Shown: positions 32,248-40,584, numbered from the stretch's first letter. The stretch is DNA of 64,000 nucleotides from Patescibacteria group bacterium (GCA_022710685.1 JAKLGM010000001.1:62001-126000), one strand, 5' to 3'. Notes: generated by a model from the letters alone, not told the origin. A program made the numbers and translations.

Positions 32248-33396
32248 TTAATCTTTGACACAGCGGATTGAGTAAGCATTAAAACGTCCTGGTCCAGAAT
32301 TGTAGGCGCCGTCATCGGCAGAATTTAAATTCATAGCTTCGGCCGTGAGGCGACTGACAGTAGGCGTGGCTGACCAAAGATTGAAAGATCCATCTAAAGA
32401 ATTAAAGTTTGACATATAGCCAGCGCCAGCTGGTAAAGCGCTGAAGCCATAATCATCGGTCCCGTCCCAGCTAATTGATTTTAGTTTTCCGCCGGCCGTA
32501 TAGCAAGTGCCGAAAGTGCATCCAGGGTCATCGTCAGCTGTTTGTGCCAACATTTCCTGTTCTCCCGCTGTAGGAATGTGCCAGCCATCAGGACAAATAC
32601 CTTGATGTGGAGTATTGATAGTGCAAGCGCCGGCTATATCAGCATTGTTGCAAGCATAGGGCAAGTCTAAAGCCTCGGCCCATTCATATAAGCCACCATA
32701 GTTATCACAATTGCCCGAGTCGTTGTCATAGCAGTATTTTTCTAAGGCCGAATCATTAGTTTGGCAGGACCAAAGATCATGAGAGGGGTCAATTTGAACG
32801 CAATACGCTCCGCTATTGTCTATGCGGTCGCCAATGTTTAGGTTTTCTTTGAACCAGCATTGGGCTCCAATCTGCACCGTATTGTAATTTTGACCGCCGT
32901 AATCGCAGCTGCTGCCGCAGACAGTAGCTGCTGAGCATAGTTCCGGCGCTGAACAATCAAAATCAATTATCCCGCTTGGAGTCAAACATTTTGGGCCAGC
33001 GCTAAAATTGCCGGTAGCTTTGCCTAGACAAAAAGAGACGGTATAAGATTCTCCGTTTTCGGTTTGAGTGTAGATAAAATTATTTTGAACATCAGTACAG
33101 GCGCCATCATTAGGTGTTTGGGTTTGGGGCAAAAGTTCCATATAAGTACTAGACGAAGTTGGCCCGATTAAGTTTTGGCCAAAGTTTAGGCTCGCCGGAT
33201 ATTGGTGTTCGTTGTAGGCGTACAACTTTAGAGCTGTTTCAATTTGAGATATATCTTTTAATCTTCTGACATCTCGGCCCTTACTTCTGATATTGCTATA
33301 TGACAGGGTGGCGAAAGCCATTATTAATCCGATTACAGCCAGGACTATGATAATCTCTATTAGAGTAAAAGCTCTGGTGGTTTTTTTAGAAGCCAT
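32248..33396 (-). CDS. type IV pilin-like protein with FISUMP domain
   Basis: 382 residues. The prepilin N-terminus reads TRAFTLIEIIIVLAVIGLIMAFA (cleavage before F, Glu5 present). A pilin module of ~150 residues is followed by a Cys-rich domain with DYGGQNYNTVQIGAQCWFKE, the FISUMP (Fibrobacter succinogenes major paralogous) pattern, and ICPDGWHIPT...EM. Twelve or more cysteines suggest disulphides outside the cell. Residues 45-150 align with the upstream pilin (QYPASLNFGQ vs RYPDSLTFGQ), so they are paralogues with different ends. Genes overlap by 11 nt. Confidence 0.88.
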   Translation of the reverse strand: MASKKTTRAFTLIEIIIVLAVIGLIMAFATLSYSNIRSKGRDVRRLKDISQIETALKLYAYNEHQYPASLNFGQNLIGPTSSSTYMELLPQTQTPNDGACTDVQNNFIYTQTENGESYTVSFCLGKATGNFSAGPKCLTPSGIIDFDCSAPELCSAATVCGSSCDYGGQNYNTVQIGAQCWFKENLNIGDRIDNSGAYCVQIDPSHDLWSCQTNDSALEKYCYDNDSGNCDNYGGLYEWAEALDLPYACNNADIAGACTINTPHQGICPDGWHIPTAGEQEMLAQTADDDPGCTFGTCYTAGGKLKSISWDGTDDYGFSALPAGAGYMSNFNSLDGSFNLWSATPTVSRLTAEAMNLNSADDGAYNSGPGRFNAYSIRCVKD

Positions 33397-34558
33397 ATTT
33401 TTCTTCTAGATAATTTTGGACAAGAGTTTTTTCCGTATCGGTTAGAATGCGATCATAGATTAGAATTTCAGCAATGGCACCGTTGAGAAACAGTGTTTCA
33501 CTGGTGTCCGGATTATTGTTATAGGCCCCGACTAAGAAGCGGCTAGAATTATCCATATCGTCAACCGTGGAGAAAGGAGTCGTGCCTAGGAGTGAGAAGT
33601 TGGCATAGAGCCGATTTTCCTTAGCCGTGGTATCTCTTTCGGTAGTGGTTATTTCCCATGATCCAACCGCCCTATTAACAGCGACGTTATAAAGGTCGGT
33701 ATTATCTTGATAGAGATAAAGCAGTTGGCCGCCATAATAAAGGGTTGACCAGCGCCCAGCCAAGGAGCCATAAAGCGATTTGGCCAGATAAGTGCCATTG
33801 TCGCTGTAGGCTTGGCCGACAACATAAACAGTCCAGGATTTTTCATGGATATCTAATATGTCGCCGCCGCTTAAAAAGCTAGTACTGCCGTTAAATATGG
33901 CTACTGTTTGTCCGTTGATTTCCGAGTCTACCCGAACCGGTCTTTTGTTGGCGACACTTTGTGTTAGCACGTAGCCGTTGTCGCTGTCATCATACCAGCT
34001 ATTAATATAATTATCGCCAGTTCCTGCGTCAAAAGAGGTGTCCATTCTTCCGTCAGCTTTTAACCAAAGCTGTAGGCCTCTTTTTAGGTTGGATTCACTG
34101 CAAGCGCCTGGGATAATTCCGTTTTCAGTAGCGCAGTTATAGCCGGCTGCAATTTGATCGCTATTATCACCTAGACAGAATTCCAGGGTGAAGCCATCGT
34201 TGCCATAAAAATCAGTGGTAGTGCTATAGGAATATTCTTGGTTTGGACAATCGCCGTCACTTCGTGGGGCAGGATTTTCCGGAACGACCACCATATAGGT
34301 CAACGGGGATGAGGTATTGCTCCGTATTAGACTTTGGCCAAAAGTTAAGCTGTCGGGATAGCGGCCTTCTTGCCGGTGATAAGTTTCTAAAGCGTTTTGG
34401 ATTCTAATAATATCGCTGACTCTTTTGGAATCGCGTGATCGCGCCCAAGAAACGTCGTAAACGATTACAGCCAAAGAAGTGATGACAGCAATAATTACTA
34501 CCACTACTAATAATTCTATTAGAGAAAAAGCTTTCCTTTTGTTTTTTGAGATATTCAT
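33386..34558 (-). CDS. type IV pilin-like protein with LamG-like C-terminal domain
   Basis: 390 residues. The prepilin signal KRKAFSLIELLVVVVIIAVITSLA (Glu5 present) precedes a pilin module (EGRYPDSLTFGQSL, FTLEFCLG) and a concanavalin/LamG-like beta-sandwich (~155-390; GLQLWLKADGRMDT, WTVYVVGQ, FLNGAIAEILIYDRILTDTE). The last stretch is typical of LamG domains that bind glycans or proteins. It is first of the pilin pair; both probably sit at a pilus tip or pseudopilus. Pilus machinery (pilB, pilC, pilD) is not in the window. Confidence 0.88.
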   Translation of the reverse strand: MNISKNKRKAFSLIELLVVVVIIAVITSLAVIVYDVSWARSRDSKRVSDIIRIQNALETYHRQEGRYPDSLTFGQSLIRSNTSSPLTYMVVVPENPAPRSDGDCPNQEYSYSTTTDFYGNDGFTLEFCLGDNSDQIAAGYNCATENGIIPGACSESNLKRGLQLWLKADGRMDTSFDAGTGDNYINSWYDDSDNGYVLTQSVANKRPVRVDSEINGQTVAIFNGSTSFLSGGDILDIHEKSWTVYVVGQAYSDNGTYLAKSLYGSLAGRWSTLYYGGQLLYLYQDNTDLYNVAVNRAVGSWEITTTERDTTAKENRLYANFSLLGTTPFSTVDDMDNSSRFLVGAYNNNPDTSETLFLNGAIAEILIYDRILTDTEKTLVQNYLEEKYGF

Positions 34559-34583
34559 ACAAGCTTATTTTATCATAATTAAC

Positions 34584-34616
34584 AAAAAAATCGTAGTGTG
34601 AACTACGATTTTTTAT
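34584..34616. terminator. terminator between 34628 gene and pilins
   Basis: Stem AATCGTAGT/ACTACGATT (34589-34597 with 34602-34610) with A- and T-runs. Confidence 0.85.
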
Positions 34617-34627
34617 AGTTTTTCTTT

Positions 34628-35053
34628 TTATTTAGTGCAATCAGCAATCATTTCTAGCGGAAATTGGTGTTTTTCTACGTCAGAGCAGAGGTAATTACCC
34701 GTTAGAACATCCCAATAAGCGGCGATTTCCCAAGTATTTTGATTTTTAACGGCAAGAAACAGGCGGTCGCCCTCCCCCTTTACCGTTAATATGCCTTGGA
34801 TGTGGGTTAGACTGTCGTCTTCGCGGGAGATTGAAATACTAATATCAGCCAAAGTTTTCCCCAGTTTCTGAGAAAACAAGTTTCTGAGCAGTTCGGTTCT
34901 GTCCTTGAAGGTTGGCTGAGTGGCAGTACTGTTTGTTTGATTTTGATTATTAGCGGAATCATTTTTCCGGTTTAATAATTTTACTCCCAACCAAACAGCG
35001 GCGATGATGACAACAGCGATAATAGCGATGATGATGTATTGACGTTTATTCAT
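34628..35053 (-). CDS. membrane-anchored protein, unknown
   Basis: 141 residues: an N-terminal anchor (residues ~6-27, YIIIAIIAVVIIAAVWLGV), a low-complexity N/Q/T linker (DSANNQNQTNSTATQ) and a ~90-residue outside domain with two cysteines near the end (YLCSD...MIADC). Family not recognised. A TATAAT on the minus strand (35057-35062) lies 3 nt before the ATG, too close for a usual leader, so transcription may start at or within the ATG or upstream. Confidence 0.6.
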   Translation of the reverse strand: MNKRQYIIIAIIAVVIIAAVWLGVKLLNRKNDSANNQNQTNSTATQPTFKDRTELLRNLFSQKLGKTLADISISISREDDSLTHIQGILTVKGEGDRLFLAVKNQNTWEIAAYWDVLTGNYLCSDVEKHQFPLEMIADCTK

Positions 35054-35067
35054 ATGATTATATGAAT

Positions 35068-35095
35068 TAAGCTCGATAAAATCTGGGGAGGAATC
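35068..35095. repeat. 28-bp inverted repeat, left arm
   Basis: It matches the reverse complement of 35355-35382 at 25 of 28 bases, with a perfect 13-bp core CTGGGGAGGAATC at 35083-35095. It sits just past the stop codon of the histone-like ORF. Confidence 0.85.
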
Positions 35096-35103
35096 GAAGA
35101 CGA

Positions 35104-35226
35104 CTATTTCTTCTTTTTTGCCACTTTTTTGGCCTTTTTCACCGGTTTTTTTGCAACTTTCTTTGCAACTTTCTTTGCCGGTTTCTTAGCCACTTTTTTC
35201 TTGGCAACTTTTTTCTTAGCAGGCAT
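35104..35226 (-). CDS. histone H1-like lysine/alanine-rich peptide
   Basis: A 40-residue peptide made almost only of A, K, V and P in KKxAKK steps (starts MPAKKKVAKK, ends KKVAKKKK), like the C-terminal tail of histone H1 and bacterial Hc1/AlgP-type proteins. It very likely binds DNA or RNA by charge. The 168-nt leader has a good promoter and strong secondary structure, and the ORF is enclosed by a 28-bp inverted repeat. The basic AKK tail of the SdpI-like protein at 38574 is similar in style. Low complexity makes homology claims weak. Confidence 0.65.
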   Translation of the reverse strand: MPAKKKVAKKKVAKKPAKKVAKKVAKKPVKKAKKVAKKKK

Positions 35227-35394
35227 AGTTTTAGATTAAATTTGTTTTTAATGTCAGGGAAACCGACCTTATTTCCCCGTATTAATATACTAATAAAATA
35301 TTAGTAGCTAATGCAGAAAAATAAAATTGTCGGTGCCAGCTAATAAAGAAAGAAGATTCCTCCCCAGGTTTTAAAGAGCTTAGAAAAATATCTT
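35227..35394 (-). promoter_or_regulatory. structured 5' leader of histone-like gene
   Basis: In the leftward RNA: one arm of the 28-bp inverted repeat near the 5' end; a perfect 8-bp AT hairpin (35288-35295 with 35299-35306); a 6-bp GGGAAA/TTTCCC hairpin (35257-35262 with 35272-35277) whose loop can pair as ACCGAC (35262-35267) with GTCGGT (35329-35334), a possible pseudoknot. No ORF is seen in it. Confidence 0.5.
35355..35382. repeat. 28-bp inverted repeat, right arm
   Basis: Partner of 35068-35095. In the leftward mRNA this arm lies about 12 nt from the predicted 5' end and carries GGGGAGGA; the other arm carries CCTCCCC. Confidence 0.85.
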
Positions 35395-35400
35395 ACTTAT

Positions 35401-35429
35401 ATTTTAGCAAATTTTTAAAAACAATACAA
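35401..35429 (-). promoter_or_regulatory. promoter of histone-like gene
   Basis: On the minus strand TTGTAT (35429-35424), a 17-nt spacer, TAAAAT (35406-35401). Predicted start near 35394. Confidence 0.55.
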
Positions 35430-35449
35430 GGAATTTTAGCAAATTTTTA
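35401..35449. repeat. 17-bp direct repeat, 32-nt period
   Basis: ATTTTAGCAAATTTTTA occurs at 35401-35417 and 35433-35449. The first copy holds the -10 of the histone-like gene; the second overlaps the last codon and stop of the DUF192 gene. Confidence 0.8.
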
Positions 35450-35926
35450 TTTTTCAGTGATGCTAATAAAAGCTTCATCGCCCACTTCTATACCATAGAG
35501 GTCTGTTAGACCGCCATTGATTTCTAAAACATAGTTGACTGGCACTAAAGATTCGTAGGTTTCCTTGGGATTTGGGCCTTCCGGTGTTAAATTAGAGTCA
35601 ATTTTGACTATTCTATCATCGGCGATGAAAATAATGTCTAAAGGAAAGCGCATATTGCGCATGACAAAAGTCCGAGTTGCTTTATCTGGCCAAACAAACA
35701 ACAGGCCGCAGTTTTTACAAAGCGAAGCTCGATCGGATAACCCGCGATATCGTTCTGAGTCGGTGGTCGCGGCTTCCACTTTTATCCTAATATTGCGGTC
35801 CAGGGCTACGTAATTGTTCCGGACCTTAAGCTGTTGGTTCATAAACAAGAAAAGAGCCACTATCGTTCCACCTAGAATCAGTCCGATGAGTAAATTTTTA
35901 GCATTGCTTTTATTGTTGTCTCCCAT
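35447..35926 (-). CDS. DUF192 family protein, membrane-anchored
   Basis: 159 residues. An N-terminal anchor (~10-30) is followed by a DUF192 domain: RYRGLSDRASLCKNCGLLFVWP, FVMRNMRFPLDIIFIADDRIVKI, then PVNYVLEINGGL. DUF192 proteins are extracytoplasmic small beta-barrels of unknown role, widespread in bacteria and archaea. The extra Cys pair in SLCKNCG is not universal. The ATG at 35926 lies 1 nt after the P-type ATPase stop codon, so the two are translated from one mRNA. Confidence 0.88.
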   Translation of the reverse strand: MGDNNKSNAKNLLIGLILGGTIVALFLFMNQQLKVRNNYVALDRNIRIKVEAATTDSERYRGLSDRASLCKNCGLLFVWPDKATRTFVMRNMRFPLDIIFIADDRIVKIDSNLTPEGPNPKETYESLVPVNYVLEINGGLTDLYGIEVGDEAFISITEK

Positions 35927-35927
35927 A

Positions 35928-38453
35928 TTATTCGGTTTGATATATTTTTTTGAAAAATAATTGTTTGACTCCTTCAACTGTGAAGAGATAGACGGTCACG
36001 ACTCCGAAGATGGTTAAAAATATTGGTATAGACAGAGGGCTAAAGCCGAAGAAGTGGCCGATAAAAGGCAGGGTCAATATTACGCCTAGCAACACAATTC
36101 CCAGGGTGCTAAAGAGGAGGTAGCGGCTAGGGCGAGATTGGATAAAAGGAATTTGGCGGGTGCGGATGATATAGATTACAAAAATTTGGGTGGCCAAAGA
36201 TTCGACAAACCAACCAGCCTGGAAAGTCGCCTCGTTGGTTTTAAAGACAAAGTAAAGCAAAACGAATGTCAGAATATCAAAGATAGAGCTGATCGGGCCG
36301 AAGACAAACATGAAGCGGCGGATCATTTTTATATCCCAGTGTTTGGGTTTGCGCAAATATTCTTCATCCACATTGTCGGAAGGAATTGATAGTTGCGAAG
36401 TGTCGTAGAGAAAGTTGTTCAATAAGATTTGTCCGGGCAACATTGGGAAGAAAGGTAAGAAGAGGGAAGCCCCGATCAATGAAAACATATTGCCGAAGTT
36501 AGAGCTAAGACCCATCATAATATATTTCATGGTATTGCCGAAAGTTTTTCGGCCTTCCAATACTCCTTCCATTAATTCTTGCAAGCCTTTTTTCATTAAG
36601 ATGATATCGGCTGTTTCTTTAGCAACATCAACAGCATTATCAACGGAGATGCCGACATCAGCCATCTTCAACGATGGCGCATCGTTAACGCCGTCGCCTA
36701 AGTAGCCGACGACCGATCCGCCTTGGCGTAACACTTCTATTACTTTTTCTTTTTGCATGGGCGAGAAACGGGCGAAGATATTATTTTCTCTTGCCTTGAG
36801 CAACATTTCTTCATGGCTCATGCTGTTAGTATCAAAATCTTCGCCGGTGATAATGCCCTTGACCGCAATCTTCAGGTCGTCACAAACTTTTTTAGCCACT
36901 AGCGGACTATCGCCGGTGATAATCTTGATTTCAACGCCATGGCTAGCCATGAAGGCGACGGTAGTCTTGGCGCTGGTTTTGGGCGGATCATAGAAAGCGA
37001 TGAAGCCGGTTAAGGTCATTTGGCTTTCATCCTGGCAGTTATATTTTTGTTGTTCTACGGCCAGGGCTTTTTCGGCGATAGCTAAGACGCGGAAGCCATC
37101 ACGGCTTAGATTGTCATATAATTCTTTGGCTTTTTTTAGCCCCTCGTCTTTAAATGGTATTTTTTGGGAGTCGGATTTTAATTCAGAACAGATTTTGAAA
37201 ATCTCTTCTGGCGCGCCTTTTGTCACCATATTTAAGCTTTCTTTACTTCGGTAAACGATAGATGAGCGGCGGCGCATAAAATCATAGGGGATTTCATCAA
37301 TTTTCTGGCAGCCGTCAATTTTCAGAGTTTTGAAGTCCAGAATAGCTTTGTCTAACAAGCTTTTAATGCCGGTTTCAAAGAAACCGTTAATATAGGCTGA
37401 GCGTAAGACGGCGTCATCACTTCCTCCGGTAATATTCACATATTTAACTACTGTAATTTTGTCTTGAGTTAGGGTTCCGGTTTTATCAGTGCAAAGAATA
37501 TCCATGCTGCCGAAATCTGGGATGGCGTTTAATCTTTTGACTATAACGCCTTTTTTTGACATCTTGATTGACCCCCGGGACATATTGACGCTCATAATCA
37601 TCGGTAAAAGTTCGGGGGTGACGCCGACAGCGACGGCGATAGAAAAAATGACTGATTCAATTATGTCTTTGTGCTGTAGCGCGTTTATCAAGAAAATAAC
37701 CAGCACGATAAATATGATAACTTTGATTATCAGATAGCCAAAATTTTTAATACCTAATTCAAAAGCGTTAGTTTCGTGTCGGCTATTCAGTTTTTCTGCA
37801 ATTTTTCCATATTCAGTGTGAACTCCGGTTTTGACTGTTAGATAGCGGGCAAAGCCAGAAATAACGTTAGTGCCGGAAAAAAGATAATCGGATTTTGGAT
37901 TAGTCGGTGATTTTTCTACCGGGAAGCTTTCGCCGGTCAACACCGACTCATTGACGAAAAAGTCATCAGCTTCCAACAGGCAACCGTCGGTTGGTACAAC
38001 ATCGCCGGCCGAAAGGAGAACGATGTCGCCTGGGACTATCTGCTTACTATCAATTTCAATTTCCTTGCCTTGGCTTAAAATCAGGCTCTTGAGGGCTAAT
38101 TTTTTCGCAATTTTTTCCGCTGCCTTAGAGGATTTGTGCTCCTGGTAGAAATTAAGGATGACGCTTAAAAAAACCATCATAAAAATAATGATGGCGCTAC
38201 GGTAAGAGCCGGTAGCTCCGGAAAAGATCGCAGCAATGATCAGGATTAGTATCAGCGGGTTTTTGAAATAAGAGAGAAAGCGCAACAGCCAAGAGATATC
38301 TTTTTTGTGAGAGATATCATTTGCCCCCAATTCTATTAAGCGCTTTTTACGTTCGATTTCGCTTAGCCCAGCTGGGCCGGATTCTAATATTGAAAAAAGC
38401 TGTTTTGGCTCAAGTTCGCGATAGTCAGTCGCGGCATTATATTTTTCTAACAT
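35928..38453 (-). CDS. mgtA: magnesium-translocating P-type ATPase (MgtA/MgtB type)
   Basis: An 841-residue P3B-type ATPase. The actuator loop TDGCLL...ESVLTGES, phosphorylation site CTDKTGTLTQD, nucleotide-binding KGAPEEI and hinge GYLGDGVNDAPSLKMADVG are all present; about ten membrane segments. MgtA signatures include the C-terminal half GQILLNNFLYDTSQLSIPSDNVD, found in Mgt pumps. It brings Mg2+ into the cell. An extended -10 (TGC-TATAAT, 38487-38479) precedes it. No long Mg-sensing leader is seen. Confidence 0.92.
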   Translation of the reverse strand: MLEKYNAATDYRELEPKQLFSILESGPAGLSEIERKKRLIELGANDISHKKDISWLLRFLSYFKNPLILILIIAAIFSGATGSYRSAIIIFMMVFLSVILNFYQEHKSSKAAEKIAKKLALKSLILSQGKEIEIDSKQIVPGDIVLLSAGDVVPTDGCLLEADDFFVNESVLTGESFPVEKSPTNPKSDYLFSGTNVISGFARYLTVKTGVHTEYGKIAEKLNSRHETNAFELGIKNFGYLIIKVIIFIVLVIFLINALQHKDIIESVIFSIAVAVGVTPELLPMIMSVNMSRGSIKMSKKGVIVKRLNAIPDFGSMDILCTDKTGTLTQDKITVVKYVNITGGSDDAVLRSAYINGFFETGIKSLLDKAILDFKTLKIDGCQKIDEIPYDFMRRRSSIVYRSKESLNMVTKGAPEEIFKICSELKSDSQKIPFKDEGLKKAKELYDNLSRDGFRVLAIAEKALAVEQQKYNCQDESQMTLTGFIAFYDPPKTSAKTTVAFMASHGVEIKIITGDSPLVAKKVCDDLKIAVKGIITGEDFDTNSMSHEEMLLKARENNIFARFSPMQKEKVIEVLRQGGSVVGYLGDGVNDAPSLKMADVGISVDNAVDVAKETADIILMKKGLQELMEGVLEGRKTFGNTMKYIMMGLSSNFGNMFSLIGASLFLPFFPMLPGQILLNNFLYDTSQLSIPSDNVDEEYLRKPKHWDIKMIRRFMFVFGPISSIFDILTFVLLYFVFKTNEATFQAGWFVESLATQIFVIYIIRTRQIPFIQSRPSRYLLFSTLGIVLLGVILTLPFIGHFFGFSPLSIPIFLTIFGVVTVYLFTVEGVKQLFFKKIYQTE

Positions 38454-38478
38454 ATAATATTAGTGGGTTATACCTAAT

Positions 38479-38487
38479 ATTATAGCA
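38479..38487 (-). promoter_or_regulatory. extended -10 promoter of mgtA
   Basis: TGC-TATAAT on the minus strand with the -10 at 38484-38479, about 25 nt before the ATG at 38453. Confidence 0.55.
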
Positions 38488-38540
38488 TATAATAGGATAA
38501 AATTAGAGCTATTTTAATTTTTTTGAAAACTGGCAGAAAA

Positions 38541-38572
38541 TTAAAAATCCCGCTTGGTAGCGGGATTTTTAA
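38541..38572 (-). terminator. terminator of SdpI-like gene
   Basis: A 12-bp stem AAAAATCCCGCT/AGCGGGATTTTT (38543-38554 with 38559-38570). Confidence 0.9.
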
Positions 38573-38573
38573 T

Positions 38574-39308
38574 TTATTTAGATTTTTTGATTTTTTTGGG
38601 GAGGGCTTTGGTGGCTACTTTTTTGGCGGGAGTTTTAGGGGTAGCCGCCGCGGCACATTGGCGGCTATATAAGAGGTAGGAATAAATGAATGTCCCCAGG
38701 ATTAATGCGACAGCTCCGGCCATAAACAGGCCAGCGCCTAGTATTGGATTGAGATAAGGGGTGATGATAATTATAACGCCGAAGGTTATCATTGACCAGG
38801 AGCCGAAGATTTGGGTTTTTTCCCAAACATAAGGGGAGGACAGTGCCCAGGGGGTACGGACGCCGACAAACCAGTTTTGTTTTATCTTTCTCATGTAAAA
38901 CCCGATAATCATAAGCAAGACTCCAATAATAGTTGCTACGGCCATCCCAACATTGATGGCAAATCCCAGATTATAGGCGGTTGTGATTAAAAATATTAGC
39001 GATAAAGCAGCCACAAAGAGTCCCTTGAAGATGTGATAGGCGGAGGCAAATTTTTCATAATTTTCTTTCCTTGGATCCATGATTGGCATTACTAGCATTA
39101 AGGCATAGATGAGAATTATCAGCAAAGGGAAGAAAATGCCCTGGAAAGTTCGGGACGTCCAGCCATCGGCCTGGCCGGAAAAGTTCCAGTGGCTGACAAT
39201 TGTATCCGGCAGGTAATTATAGAAACACAGGACGGTAGCGACTGTGATGGTGATAAACAACAGCGGGATGATTTCAGTCTGCAGAGTTAGCTTGAGAGGC
39301 ATTTTCAT
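38574..39308 (-). CDS. SdpI/DUF1648-family membrane protein
   Basis: 244 residues with six or seven membrane segments. The first loop has LPDTIVSHWNFSGQADGW (DUF1648 signature), and the middle has NWFVGVRTPWALSSPYVWEKT, the SdpI hallmark. SdpI gives immunity to the SdpC toxin in Bacillus, but most relatives have unknown roles and no toxin gene is nearby. The C-terminus is a ~25-residue basic tail (TPAKKVATKALPKKIKKSK), unusual for the family, possibly binding nucleic acid or lipid. An extended -10 (TGC-TATAAT) is at 39351-39343. Confidence 0.85.
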   Translation of the reverse strand: MKMPLKLTLQTEIIPLLFITITVATVLCFYNYLPDTIVSHWNFSGQADGWTSRTFQGIFFPLLIILIYALMLVMPIMDPRKENYEKFASAYHIFKGLFVAALSLIFLITTAYNLGFAINVGMAVATIIGVLLMIIGFYMRKIKQNWFVGVRTPWALSSPYVWEKTQIFGSWSMITFGVIIIITPYLNPILGAGLFMAGAVALILGTFIYSYLLYSRQCAAAATPKTPAKKVATKALPKKIKKSK

Positions 39309-39342
39309 AGTAAAGTTTAGATTTATTTATTATTATTTTGAT

Positions 39343-39351
39343 ATTATAGCA
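39343..39351 (-). promoter_or_regulatory. extended -10 promoter of SdpI-like gene
   Basis: TGC-TATAAT on the minus strand with the -10 at 39348-39343, 34 nt before the ATG. Confidence 0.55.
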
Positions 39352-39378
39352 TAAAATTTTCCGCTTCAAAAGCTGGCT

Positions 39379-40557
39379 TTAGGAAACGCGCAAAAACAAG
39401 CATTTTAAATACTCGCTCTCTTGAAAGGCAATTAATTCCAAATGATCTAAGCCGTGAGTGTGGGTTTCTAAAATTTGTAGATTGCGCTGGGCGCGATTAC
39501 CGGCTTCGGTGATCACATAGCGGAATTCGTTTAACGTTAAATGGGCCGAGCAAGAACAGCTAACTAAAATTCCATCTTCTTTGGTAGCGCGCAGCCCCAT
39601 TTCATTGATAGAGCGATAGCCGCTGATGCCTTCTTTTTTCTTGTGGCGATTTTTAATGAAGGCTGGGGGATCAAGCACGACGACATCGTACTCCCAGGGC
39701 AGGACTTCGCGCAGATATTGTTTGACGTCGGCCACCACGAATTTGTGCTTGCTCGGGTTTATCCCGTTTAGCTTAAAATTCGCCTTAGCTAATTCAATAG
39801 CGCTGGCGGAAATATCCACGCTAGTTACTTCTTTGGCTCCGGCCAGAGCCGCATAAACTGAGAAACCACCAGAATAGGAAAAGCAGTTCAAAACTTTTTT
39901 GCCGGCGCAGTATTTAGCCAGGGCTTGGCGCTTGTCTCTTTGGTCTAAAAAGAACCCGGTTTTTTGGCCGCCCTTGATATCTACCAAAAATTTGTGGCCG
40001 TTCTCTTTTATCTCTACCGTATCCGGGATTATGCCGTCAATCGGGCCGACTTGAGGTTCGGCTCCTTCGGTTTTGCGATAAAGGGCATCAGAGCGTTCAT
40101 AGATGCCTTTAGGTTTCATTATTTTTATTAGGGCCGAGATAATATCGGGTTTATATTTTTCTATGCCCTTGGTATGGAATTGGACGCAAAGATAGTTGGC
40201 ATATTTGTCTACGATTAGTCCAGGTAACCAGTCATTCTCGCTGTTTATCAAGCGATAGGAGTCAGTCTTGCTTGGTGTCAGATATTCTTGGCGTAGCTTG
40301 TAGGCCTTCTCTACGCGGCGCAAGAAAAAATCTTCGTCAATTATTTCTTCCGGGTCGTAGCTCCAGATCCGGACGGCAATCTGGGAGTAGGAGTTGAAGT
40401 AGCCTTGGGCTAGGAATTGTTTGGCTTCATCGATTAGTTTTACCGGAGTACCATTTTCTATTTTGTCCGGGATTTGCTTTAGGCCGCCGGAAAATACCCA
40501 GGGATGCCGTCCCAGGATTGGGCCCCGGCGATTATTTTTGACAGTTAAGGTTAGCAT
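39379..40557 (-). CDS. RlmI-like 23S rRNA cytosine-C5 methyltransferase
   Basis: A 392-residue class I rRNA (cytosine-C5) methyltransferase: an N-terminal PUA domain (RRGPILGRHPWVFSGGL), a linker domain, then a SAM domain with VLNCFSYSGGFSVYAAL, VTSVDIS, VVLDPPAFIKNR and a catalytic-type SCSCSAHL. The RlmI family methylates C1962 of 23S rRNA in E. coli. Divergent from truB, sharing a short promoter region. Confidence 0.9.
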   Translation of the reverse strand: MLTLTVKNNRRGPILGRHPWVFSGGLKQIPDKIENGTPVKLIDEAKQFLAQGYFNSYSQIAVRIWSYDPEEIIDEDFFLRRVEKAYKLRQEYLTPSKTDSYRLINSENDWLPGLIVDKYANYLCVQFHTKGIEKYKPDIISALIKIMKPKGIYERSDALYRKTEGAEPQVGPIDGIIPDTVEIKENGHKFLVDIKGGQKTGFFLDQRDKRQALAKYCAGKKVLNCFSYSGGFSVYAALAGAKEVTSVDISASAIELAKANFKLNGINPSKHKFVVADVKQYLREVLPWEYDVVVLDPPAFIKNRHKKKEGISGYRSINEMGLRATKEDGILVSCSCSAHLTLNEFRYVITEAGNRAQRNLQILETHTHGLDHLELIAFQESEYLKCLFLRVS

Positions 40558-40584
40558 AGGGGTTATCTTCTAATTATGATATGA

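Noticed and set aside
38574-39308. Toxin-immunity pair around the SdpI-like gene
   Set aside because: No SdpC-like or other toxin ORF lies next to it; neighbours are a Mg pump and an rRNA methyltransferase.
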